Shown here piece after piece: positions 11,101-23,800 of a stretch of 64,000 nucleotides of DNA (positions are counted from its first letter, which is position 1; each line of letters starts with the position of its first letter). The notes beneath the pieces were generated by a model. It searched no databases. It was given only the letters and a program-made list of their open reading frames with translations, and was not told where the DNA came from. A program made the translations under genes and the position numbers. Source of the stretch: Hyperoplus lanceolatus (lineage: Eukaryota; Chordata; Actinopteri; Uranoscopiformes; Ammodytidae); assembly GCA_026929865.2 (NCBI GenBank), contig CM049406.2, positions 23,687,501-23,751,500 of the forward strand. Direction: 5' to 3'.

Positions 11101-14100
11101 TTATTTAAAGTGCAAAATCACCATGGTACATGGTCCCAATACACTTTCCAATAAAAACAAGTGCAGTTAAAACAATCAAAACCACCAAAAAAAAAACAGT
11201 TAAAATGCATTTACAAAACATCAGTTAAAACACCAGAGAAAGGATAAAACAGTTAAGAAAATAAAAACCAATAAAAAATAAAAATATAAAACAATAGTAA
11301 AGACCAGGGGAAATGCTAAAAGATAGTTTAATCAAAGTATAGGGCAAAAAGGTGTGTTTTAAGACGTGATTTAAAAAGTGAGATGGAGGAGGTACTTCTG
11401 ATGTCAAGTGGGAGGGCATTCCATAAAAGAGGAGCGTGGTAAGAGAAAGCCCTCCCACCAGCTGATTTTTTATTGATGGGTGGAATGACTAGGAGGTTTG
11501 AGCCAAGGGAGCGAAGAGGACGGGACGGAGTGTAGGGAGTGAGTAAATGGGAAAGATAAAGTGGCGCAAGACCATTCACGGCTTTAAAAGTTAAAAGAAG
11601 AACTTTAAAATCCGCTCTTGCCTGAATGGGCAGCCAGTGTAATGAAGCTAAAACAGGAGTTATATGATAAAATTTACTTGTTTTAGTTAAATGTCTAGCA
11701 GCTGAATTCTGGACAATTTGAAGGCTCCTGGTGGTGGAAAAGGGGAGGCCAGAAAAGAGAACGTTACAGTAATCCAGTCGAGATACGCAGGCACAGAAGG
11801 GCGGATTTTAGAAATAGAATATAGAACATCTAAAAGTCACAATATCTAAAATAGCAGTTCCAAACTTAAACAAAACCAAACAGACTAAAGTTGAGGCCAA
11901 CTGCTGAGAGGCAAACTACGCCAAAGAGTGCCTAGGGGTGCTACCACTCACCACAAGTGCCTCACATCAATAGTCACTACACACTAAAACTGGTGAAAAA
12001 CGTGTTATATCCCTGTGCTTTAACTCGCATGCAAGTGACGGGACCTCACCAGGGGTGCCTATCCTCCATACAGCACCCAGCTCCAGCCTAAAGCAAAATA
12101 ACTATTAAAACATCAATCAAAAACAACAATTAACCCCCAGTTGGTTCAATAAACACTCCAAAAGAAAGACAAACAACTAAATACTAAGCTAAGGCAAAAC
12201 AGCAGCAAGTGAACCTACAACATGGAGGAAAATAAAGTTAACTTCGGCTCACTATGCTGCATACTTGAATCAATTAGTGTGGCCTACACACTACTCACCA
12301 CCACGGGTTTGGGGGTAAGCACGAAACTCACTCGGTCACAGGGGTAGTGATGGCAGTCTGACACTGAAGCTTCGATACGTGCTTCAAACCCTGATCTACA
12401 ATTCCCAAGAAGCACTGCTTCGAAGCTTGCTTCAGTACGAAAAAAAAAATCACGTGACATATGACGTCCGAAGCAGCAACTGCTTCGTTGCCTGAATCAC
12501 TTGACTGGTCCGCGGCTCGGTGGAGAAGCTTTGAGCTATAAAATAAACCGGCTCAATCCATAAGCCGTTGAAAAACTAAGGCAGCCTACATCAATACAAA
12601 TCTTTGAGTGTTCCCCATCCCACATAATTAAGAGTTAGGCTACTCAAGCACACCCAGCCAACCTTGCCCAAAGCAAGCCTGTCACCGCGGCACGGCCAAA
12701 TTATTTAATGGAAAAAATTATCACACAATCGGCGCTACAACCGTTTTCGGTAGTTGTGTCCACTATGTAATAAAACTATTCGAAATATCAATTAGATTAG
12801 GCTAGGGGATAGCACACCGACCGAGGTGTGGAGGTCCGGGGTTCGAATCCCGGTCGGTGGCAGAGGTCATCATATTGTAGGTTTTTATGAAATGCTGTTT
12901 CAATTATATCCTAGCCTAAATCAGTTAGCCTATTTGGACATGGGCTAGGCCAATCCTTTTAAGAACAATTTAGACATCTGTATTTTGATCAATCTTTATT
13001 CGTGAATAGATCATGATATTGAGTATTTGGGTTTGTGGGGTGTGTGTGTGCGTCAAATTATTTTAAAAGCAGGGATACTTTGAATCCACTGCAGCCTCGC
13101 ACTTCGCCAGCAGAGGTCACTGTCACTGAAGCTTCGAGTAATGAACCTATTTTCGAAACATTGACTCAACTGGTTCAATGCTTCATAAAAGCTTCATTTG
13201 CCCATCACTACACAGGGGGGCTATCCTAAAACTAAAAGAAACAATACCAAATTAATGGACGCTTGTTTAAAATTACGTTCAGTACATCTTCTAAAAACAG
13301 ATACTCACATGGTCACCAGCCACAGCAGAGACAACACCATACTGGCACAACACACCTGCTTTATATACGGGGCTTGATTAGGGGACTGGGCCATTTGCAG
13401 GCTGTGTTCAAGAGCACTAGGTTCAACACTGATTAGAAATGCTCCTACATTGCTACAATCGGATTTGAACAATTTTCCATACATTATTTATGAAATATAG
13501 TAAATAAAACATTTTAAATTAAACTGTAATCATATATTATCATCAATTAAAAAATTCAGATTGCAAAATGACAGAAAAATATGTCAGACCAAATTTCATA
13601 GAGAGAAGATGGAGCTGAACCATGAGATGAAAGCCGCAAAAAATTATTCCAAATGGCCTCCAAAGAATCATCTGGCAAATTAAAAGACTGCTATTAGTTT
13701 CCTCAGGGCCTTAGCTCTTTTTTATATATGTAACATTATAATTGAGGAAGCAAAATGTCATGGAGCGAGCAGTGATTCTCCCTGTGTTTCTCAAATACAT
13801 TTATCTGCTCTCTATCACTCAGGATCCTCTACCAATTCTGGATCAAATCATGGAGGCAGTGGACCTGCATTGGCACAAAGTAAAGTATTCTGATTCATCG
13901 TCTTTGTACATACTTATTTGTAGAGACTTATTTGTAGAGACTGTGGCCGTGTCCGAACTGCCATACTAACGTCCTACTCATACTCATTTTGACTTCAATT
14001 TGAGTATGTGACGGTTGGGTATGCGAGTTTGGGTATGTGAGAAATTCCCGGATGAGTACTAACTTCCGGGAAGATTTTGGGTATGAATCGATTGTATACT

Positions 14101-14735
14101 TTTCCTACTCAACCGCCCCACAATGCACTGGGTCAATTCTACCCGCCCAGGAAAATGAAATATTTTCGAGCAAGTTGCTAGGCAACAACATTGTTTGGGG
14201 TTCCGCGATCTGACAGACGTACGTGCAGTCATTCATAAACGCTTACAATAGATAAGAGATGAAGATAAATAGGCTACCTAACAACATTAGAGTTACTAAG
14301 TGAAATGAGTGAAGTGAGTCTGATAGTGGAGAGAGATTAGAACAGATCGCTGTTCCACACACCGCGGCTCGTCCAGCTCAACTCACAGACAGCTGAGTGC
14401 TAATGAGCCGGACAGAGAGCGTCGGAGGGATCCTCCGCCTCAAAATATAATTATTATAAAACAAGAGGTCTAAAACACAGATGATGAACACAGAACTGTA
14501 AAAATCTAGTTCAATATCTAACCTGTAGAGGGCGGTTATAAGCTTAACAGTGTCTAAACTGCCTGAATCTTATAAGAAGAAGAAGAAATTCTTCATTGCT
14601 TGAGTAGGCTATACTTCAACTGAGAACGTTTCGACGCAGCTCGCATACACAATCGATCTTTGAGTAGAGAGTATGCAGTATAGATGGTGAGTAGGCCTAT
14701 GTAGGATGTAGGACGCTATGGCAGTTCGGACACGG

Positions 14736-14816
<81 letters not shown>

Positions 14817-17800
14817 TGTGCGTGTGCGGTGAGATACCATGACAATGTTTAATAGCCTATTTTTTCATTATTTCAGTCAGCGGCTGTGGAGAACGTCCAG
14901 ATGTTCCAAATGGTTATATTGTGCAAGCCGAGCAAACGTCTTTGAAATACAGATGCAATCCCAGTTACGAACAAAGTGGCTCAGAAACTGTGGTGTGTTA
15001 CAGCACTGGTGAATGGTCACAACTACCCACCTGCACTGGTATACCTGCACTGAGATACCTTTAATGATAGAGGCAATAAATAACTTGATCGACTTGACAT
15101 GTTTAAAAATATAGTATTTACTATAGTGGTCAACACATGAGCCGTACAACAATGTACCAATAGTGATCAATATAATGAAAATATTCTAAAGAAGATTTAA
15201 TAATAAATGATTGAAAATTAGATCTACCTTCCCATATCATAGTCATTGATTTTCCAAAAACATAAGAAAGTGTTAAGGTATAACTCATCAGAAAGAAAAG
15301 GATGCAATAGATCTTGGAGCAGTGATCTGTGTTTCTCAAGTGCTATCATCTACCCTCTATTTTACAGGATCTTCCACCATTATCCAAATTTGTCAATTGT
15401 CAGTATTCCATTCCATAAAGCAGCAAACCAAATATCCAAATTAGGTAGGTTTAGAGTATATATTGAGATATCTATAATATCTGTATTTTTGTATTACCAT
15501 TATATTTTTGTGTTACCTTGCAACCTATCAATTAGTAGACTCCTAAACACTACCAAACCTTATATTGCACTGGAAGAGGATGTCATACACCTAAAGAGCA
15601 TGCTGCTCTTCAGTCAGAAGCAGATAGTCAAATAGTATAATTAAATTAGAAAAAGTATGGAAACAGCATGTGGCTTTACTCGTCAATCCCTTCAAAAACT
15701 ACGATTTTAAATGACTTGAAATTACAAAGCAAATCAGGTGTCCTTGAAAGCATGAGAAAAATCATAAATTAAATATAAACCTTCCTTACCCTCATTTTGT
15801 GCTAACAACAAAAACAATGCCCCCTAACTGCTCAGAGTTATGTCTCTATAATCAATCATTTTAATGTCTATGGAAGCTTAACTTTGGTCTGTTTAAGTTT
15901 CTCTGTGGAAGCCTACATTTGGTCTGTTTAAGTTTAGCTCCTCACTGCATCACTGCATGCATAGAAATTATCTTTTGGGGAAACGCTGGGTTTTTAGGAA
16001 CTTCTCACACAGAAAGGGATTGTAATTTCCTTGCAGATGAATCTGTATTCCTCCTCTGGGTTGGTGGCTGAAACACCCCCCTGTGACAGACGACAACACA
16101 CGTTTTGTCATTAGTCTTCCATTGTTTTTAAGTTCCTGGTTTGGCATTGTTTGAGTCATTTCCATCCCAGAACAGTCACGGTGATGGCAGTCCTCTGTGT
16201 CCCCGGACATTGGCATATTGGCAGGAATGCTGGAACCCTGTTCACTCATCCTTCTGTGTCAAAAGTCCATCATAGTTAGTAAGCCCCTTCTTTTGTATCT
16301 TTTCATTGTCATTTGCTGCCATGGTTGGCTAGGAAATATTTACTTTACCTTCTGTGTCAAAAGTCCATAGACCCTTGCCCTGTATTCCAAAATATCTATA
16401 GAATGCATACAGTTACGAGTGAGCTAGCCTTAATTACCAAATCTTATTCCAGACCTGAGTCAACACTAAACACTGAGAGGAAACAAGACCAAAGGCACAT
16501 TACACTATTCATCAAAAATGGTCTACCACAATATTCAAGATACCTATTCTTACTTCATTGAATTTCCTCCTATCAGAACTTCAGGGAGTGGTAGTGTAAA
16601 TGATTTACTGAGTGTGTCAACCAATCCTGAAACACACCTTAGTTTAAATACATTTGTTGGTTTCCAGATCATTAATTGACCTTCTTATATACTATCTAAA
16701 ACTAAACACAGTCTGTCAGCTGTCCCTCTGCTCGCCTGACGATCTGTCTGCTTCTGTGGAGACTATGTAAACACAGGCTTCCTGCTTGATAAAGAAACCA
16801 GAAAAAGAAGTTAACTGCAGACATAAAAACAGAAACAGATTTGTCTCACTCTTTCAAATGCAACTTTGTCAAATTACTTTTAGCAAAAACTACAATTTAA
16901 ATTGCCACATCAAAATCCACACGCTGTTTATACTTAATGCATGCCTTGCCACTTACTCAGATGTAAAACAAGTGTTTATATCCTATTTATCCTAGACCAC
17001 ATGGTTCTATGTATTATAATTATTATTTTCTCTCTAGTCTATACGTTTATGGCTCTTTGTAACCATGCCACGTCTGCAGCTTTTTAATCACTCAAATATC
17101 AACATTTTTAGCTCCTTCTTCCTTCAAGCTCCCCACAACTTTCCAGACTATATGAAACTATCAGGTCCCCACTCAACTCTCTACAGCAAGATTTCAATAT
17201 AGAAGTAGGCCTCCAAAGCCTCCAGACATCACCTCCTTCCATCCCCTATTTTCAAGCAAACCATTGAAACAATTTTATCATCAATTCCACAATGGGTCTG
17301 CAGCCCAGTCCATATAGTAGACTGTGCCATTCCACTGCACTCTCTGCTGTCCCACAAGACCTCAAACACTTTCATCAAATCTTTCCATCATCAACCACCA
17401 CTACCAGCCACAACCAGTGCACATGTGAATACCTCTCCTGAATCACTTCAAATGTCATCCATCCTCAACATCATCAACTCCTTGCATTCCATCCTCAACA
17501 TGCACCTTTCTCCTGGATATAGCTATAGACAGCCACCTCTAGTTGCTATTTCCACTATGTCACAAAGGGTTAGGCAAACTAGCCTATCCCCCCTTGTTTT
17601 TCAAAATGTACGCAATGTTACTTTAATTTTACTGTAACTAGCTCCAATTGCTGCATATAGAGCCCTTAAGAGAGTATTCCACCCCACAAGACCGTAGAAT
17701 AAGACAATCTCGCTCTTTTTCCCATAAAAGACCATAAAAGCTCACACTTGGAAAAGCCACACAAGGTAGCTTTAAAGAACACTCGTCCTGTGCCCGCGCT

Positions 17801-20800
17801 TCGTTTGATGTGCCTGTGTAGGTACCAGATCGACTCGGGCTGCAAGATTGACTCGGGGTCCTAGATGCGCGATTATGACGCACTTCCTGTAAACTTTGTC
17901 TTTTAAATGCGCATGCGCTATGGTTATGCGCATGCGCTCTGTTTATCCCACTTGGTTATCCCGCTATCTCGGTAAGTATTAAGGTTAACGATCTCTAATG
18001 ATTTTCTAATTTAAGACTATGAATAATAATCTAATGTACAAAGATAAACCTTAGTCATACGCTTATCAAATTACTGAAATTAAACATACATTGTATAACA
18101 TGACCGTTTGCTTTGATAAGATAATATTCGAAAAAATAAATGTTACTATTTGCTGATAGTTATAGCAGCACTAACAGGACAGTATATTTACATATTTTAC
18201 TTTAACATGGTGTATATTCATAATGGGGACAAACTCAATGTTTTTCTAACGGCCTATATGTTAGGGAAGTATGGGGATTGGAACGTGAACATCTCTTTAA
18301 CACTTTGTTTCCTGTCTGTTATCAGGACCCCATCGTGCAGCCCATCCTGGACCCCATCAATCATGAAAATAAATAATAAAAAGAATTGATGAAAATTAAG
18401 ATTCAACACTGGCTTTATTCAACATCTAGATGTTTCAAACAAAAGTTGTTATACAAAAATGTATTGTTTTAATATTATCAACTAGCAGAGCTTCATGATA
18501 TCTATTATTCCAAAAGTGTACCCTATTCACCTGCTGTGTCACACATTAAGTGAACTATTCCCATTGAGAAATGTTCTGCAGAGACTCACTGTAATAGTAG
18601 GCTGTTTGGACAGTCGATGGCATTGCTGCAAGACACTACAAAAGGTGGTATATGTGGTTGAATAAGTAAAAACCCAAATCAGATTAAACAAAATCTGATG
18701 TACTTTTTTATTTTATTTAATGAAGGTTGAATGAATGAATCTATTTATCAGTGATGCAAGACACTACAAATGCTCCAGGGGCTGGAAATTATACATCTGA
18801 GCCACACCTTTACATTTTTTAACTGATAAATATCATTATGAAACTCTCATTATACACATTGTTTTTCAGTGTGATGTAAAATAACAGTGAACCCAGGGGA
18901 TAGTTGTTCTTTTAATAAAATAGTATTTCTTAAAATACATGCTAGAGTACATTAAACTAAAATACTCATTCAATGTTTAAAGTATTATTAAATAAATGTT
19001 TAATTTAGCACTCAAACAGGGTTAAAACCGGGGGTTAAACCTTGCTAAACTATAAATTCGTATAAAATAAAATGTAATTTAACCTTAATAATGAGAGATG
19101 ACTACTATAAGCCAAACGTAACAACTAATTTTAAACCTTGCAGAACAATAAATAAATCGATCTATCTATGGAGCCTACTGGCTAAGCTATCAGCTAGCGC
19201 GATCTTTTACATGTTGTTTGAGTTTCGCACCATCAGCTATCGCGATCTTTTCAAATGTTGTGTATGTCCACAATGCTTTGCAGTAGCGTAGCAGTAGCGT
19301 AGCAGTATCTATGGTGACAACGTCAAGTGTCGATACGTCTTGCCGTTGCGTAGCAGTATCTATGGTGACAACGTCAAGTGTTGATACGTCATCAGTAGGC
19401 GCAGGACCCCGAGTCAATCTTGCAGCCCGAGTCGATCTGGTACCTACACCTGCCGTTTCGCGCGTTCACGTGCGAAGCGAACTCCACTCCTTGCAAAAAA
19501 TAGGCTAAAAGGCCATCTGCCAACAATATTCTACCGTATTTAAATCGACAACACATAACACACAGTTGTACAAACTTACGTCCCCATATTGAGACGAAAT
19601 CAAACAGTCATCATACTCGCGAGGCTTAAGTTGGCTCGCGCAAACAGGCACACAGCTAGGAGCCCACAGCCCCGCCTCTCACCTGCACCACCTAGCACCA
19701 AGCTCCGTCAGACATACCTCTGCGCAGCACGACCCAAGGCCGGGTGACAGGCACTATAGTCGGATATATTTCCGAGGCAGAGCCGGTGGAGGTCCGGCTC
19801 TTTTTTTTTTTTTTCTTATCTTTTCATACATCTATAGCAATTTCACCATACAATCCGTCATGTGGGCAACTGATCAGAAATACCCACAGACAGCCATCAA
19901 AATCAACATCAAATACATCAGCCTATTTCCTCCGGAAAAAAATAGAACTGATCACCATATCACGTCAACAGCTTCAATACACATGTATCGAAAATATCAA
20001 ATATAAATCCATATCTATATCTATACCCATAACTAATAAACATATAGAACAATGAGACCTGTTACAACAAACCAACAAACAAAAACTGCCTCTCGAGATC
20101 CCACAAAAAATATTCTCAAAACCCATGGGCCGGCCCCTCAAAAACCCCGTTTACCCAGGTGACACCCCATTATTGATCAAATTAAATCCCCATCTAAGCC
20201 ACTTGTTCATTTCCCCTTGTGACACCCCATTACACAAATTGTCCCTTTCTACCACCACTTGTTCATTTCCCCTTGTGACACCCCATTACACAAATTGTCC
20301 CTTTCTATCACCACTTGTTCCTTCCCCATGGCACCCTATAGTTCGCCATTTTACCCCGGAACCCCATGGCACCCCGTTAACCCCTTCTGGTCATTAAGTC
20401 ACAACCGCCCCATGAACCCCATGGCACCCCTTTAACCCCTTTTGGAAATTAAGTCACAACCACCCCATGAACCCCATGGCACCCCTTATATCCCTGTTGA
20501 ACCCGCTAAGTCACCTCCTAAAAATCCCAATATAATGTTATGCATCCTTCTCTTTTTTTTTTTTTTTTTTAATCCGAAACAAAACATAATTTGGACTGCA
20601 TCTCTATTTCCTTCATCAACTAAAACCACCAAGTCGCTCACCCCGCAATTTAATAGTACTTTACAGCCTGACAGCATTACAACCACACGCAGGGAGGCCG
20701 GGGCCCAAGTCTCACCCCATAGAGCCAAACGCTCATCTTGCCAGCCATTGGGGAGAAAGTTGAGCTCCGGTCCACAGCGTGGGTCCAATGAACTGTCCAG

Positions 20801-23800
20801 AAGCCCTCTGTTCGATGACGCCACTTTGCAGTATATTTTCTTGGTCCTTTACTCAAAAAGCCGGCGTTGGTAGTTAGTTGATGGAAGAAGACACAGTTGA
20901 ATGCAGATGAGGAGGTCTCAGGAACAATTCTTGTTTATTCAAACAACAAAACTCATCCTGCAGTCAAAACGAAGCCAATAAGAATTTAAAGTGTTTGTAG
21001 CCAAATAAACTAATAGAGGTACCTACACAAAACAAAAAGCTATGAAAAGTTCCTTAGTTTGAGACCTAACTTTTCCAGCATTGTGGCTGGTTTTAACCTG
21101 TCAATCTAAGGCAAGGCAAGGCAAGGCAAGTTTATTTATATAGCACAATTCAGACAGAAGGCCACTCAAAGTGCTTTACAGGGGCAAGATTAGAATACAT
21201 AAAACACATTATAAAACATTTAAAAGCGAATAAAAGAAGCAAATAAAAATTAAATAAAAATTAAAACTCGATTTAATAAAAGAAGCAAATAAAATGAAAA
21301 TTGCAAGTTAAAAAGGAAACAAAAAAGTCTTCAGACTCGATTTAAAAGAACTGAGAGTTGCAGCAGACCTCAAGTTCTCTGGGAGTTTGTTCCAGATTGT
21401 TGGTGCATAAAAACTAAAAGCTGCTTCTCCTCGTTTAGTCCTAACTCTAGGGACTGTAAGTAGACCTGTCCCAGATGACCTAAGGGCTCTGGACGGTTCA
21501 TAACTTATCAGCATATCAGTAATGTATTTTGGCCCTAAACCATTTAGTGCTTTATAAACCAACATCAGAATTTTGAAATCAATTCTTTGAGTGACTGGAA
21601 GCCAATGTAAAGACCTCAGAACTGGGGTAATGTGATCCACCTTTTTGGTCCTAGTGAGGACTCGAGCAGCAGCGTTCTGAATTAGCTGAAGCTGTCTGAT
21701 TGATTTTTTTGGAAGGCCAGCAAGGACATTGTTACAGTAGTCAAGTCTACTAAAGATAAATGCATGGACAAGTTTTTCTAAATCTTGCTGAGACATAAGC
21801 CCTTTAATTCTTGATATGTTTTTTAGGTGGTAGTAGGCTGATTTATTGATTGATTTTATGTGTTTCTTGAAATTCAAGTCAGAGTCTACAACAACACCAA
21901 GATTTCTGGCTTGGGGTGTAGTTTCTAACATAATGGATGTAAGCTGTGCGCTGACTTTTAATTGTTCATCTTTGGCACCAAAGACAATTACTTCAGTTTT
22001 ATCGTTGTTTAATTGAAGGAAATTTTGGCACATCCAATCATTGATTTGTTCAATGCACTTACTCAGTGCCTGTATTGGACTGTAGTCTCCTGGTGATATG
22101 GTTATGTAAATTTGTGTGTCGTCTGCATAATTATGGTAGCATAATTTGTTCTTATTCATAATCTGAGCTAGTGGGAGCATGTAGATGTTAAATAGAAGAG
22201 GGCCAAGAATGGAACCTTGGGGGACCCCGCATGTAATATTTGTCCGCTCAGATGTGAAATTGCCTATTGACACATAGTAGTCTCTATCCTTTAAGTAGGA
22301 TTCAAACCAGCTTAGTACAGTTCCCGAAAGTCCAACCCAGTTTGCTAGTCGATCTAGTAATATGCTGTGGTCAACTGTGTCAAAAGCGGCACTGAGATCC
22401 AGTAAAACTAAGACAGAACTTTTGCCACTGTCTGTGTTTAAATGGATGTCATTGAGGACCTTAACCAGAGCAGTCTCAGTACTGTGGTGTTGTCGAAATC
22501 CTGACTGGAAGACATCAAAGCAGTTATTCATTGCTAAGTAGTTATTTAGCTGTTGATAAACAGCTTTTTCAATGATTTTACTTAAAAATGGTAGGTTAGA
22601 TATGGGCCTATAATTTTTCATGAGTGATGTATCTAGATTGTTCTTTTTTAAGAGTGGCTTGATGACTGCTGTTTTCAGGGCCTGTGGGAATACACCTGTC
22701 TGAAGGGACATATTGACAATTTGTAGAACATCTGAGGCCATACAGCTAAAAACAGTTTTAAAGAAGCCTGTGGGCAGAATGTCAAGGCAACAGGATGAGG
22801 AGTTCAGGTGTTGTATAATGTCCTCCAGGTTTTTGTGGTTTATAAGATAAAATTCTGTCATTGCATTTGAATTGATTTTAAGAGGGAACACATATGTTGA
22901 ACTTGGTATTGATGCAGTGACAGCTTGTCTAATTTTGTGAATTTTCTCAGTAAAGAAGGAGGCAAATTCATTGCAGGCCCTTGTGGAAAGATGCTCAGAC
23001 GCTACTGGCACAGGAGGGTTTGTTAATCTGTCGACAGTAGCAAACAGGGCACGTGCATTGTTGTTGTTTTTGGTGATGATGTCAGAAAAGAAAGAATGCC
23101 TTGCATTTCTCAGTTCTGAGTTAAACGTGCACAGTTTCTCTTTGAAAATGTCATAATGAACCTGGAGATTTGTTTTTCGCCACCTGCGTTCTGCTTTACG
23201 GCACTCTCTTCTTTCTATTCTGACCTGTGGGGCATTTCTCCAAGGAGATCTTTTCTTACCAGAGACAACCTTCATCTTAGTGGGCGCAATAGCATCTATA
23301 ACACTTGTAAGTTTGCCGTTAAAGTTGTCTAAGAGCTCCTTAACTGAGTTACAGGGGAGGGGTGGTATCGAAGAAAATGCTTGAATGAATGTTTCACTGG
23401 TATTTTCTGTAATATACCGCTTTTTGATTACTTTTGACTGATCAATTGTGTGAACAGACATTGTACTCTCAAAAAATAAACAGGAATGGTCTGAGAGGGG
23501 ACCCATATCTGCCACTGTTATGTCTGAAATGTTCATTCCTCTGGAAATGATAAGGTCCAGCGTGTGCCCTTTGTTATGAGTTGGTTTGTGTGATCTGATT
23601 GGTTCTTTAGGACAGTACGCCCTGCTCCTCCTAACACCTAATTGGTGTACCCTAACTAACTCCACCCTACTGAGACAGAGGTTGTCCTGAGTTTAGTCAT
23701 CACCTAGAGTCGATATGTCACGTTGGCCAAGAAGTCTGATTCAGTATCTCGTAAGACAATGCTGATGATGATGATGATGATAATGATAATGGCCAGGGTC

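Noticed and set aside
12790..12861. Functional tRNA gene
   Set aside because: Only the B-box side is convincing and it is embedded in a hAT element; more likely a SINE head.
13309..13367. Minus-strand TATA-like motif followed by MVLSLLWLVTM and a gtgagt donor, like a signal-peptide exon
   Set aside because: The ATG is only about 20 bp from the TATA motif, upstream of any expected start site, and no downstream exons were found on that strand.
15968..16249. 93-codon minus-strand frame
   Set aside because: No recognisable domain, no splice context, inside an intron; likely chance.
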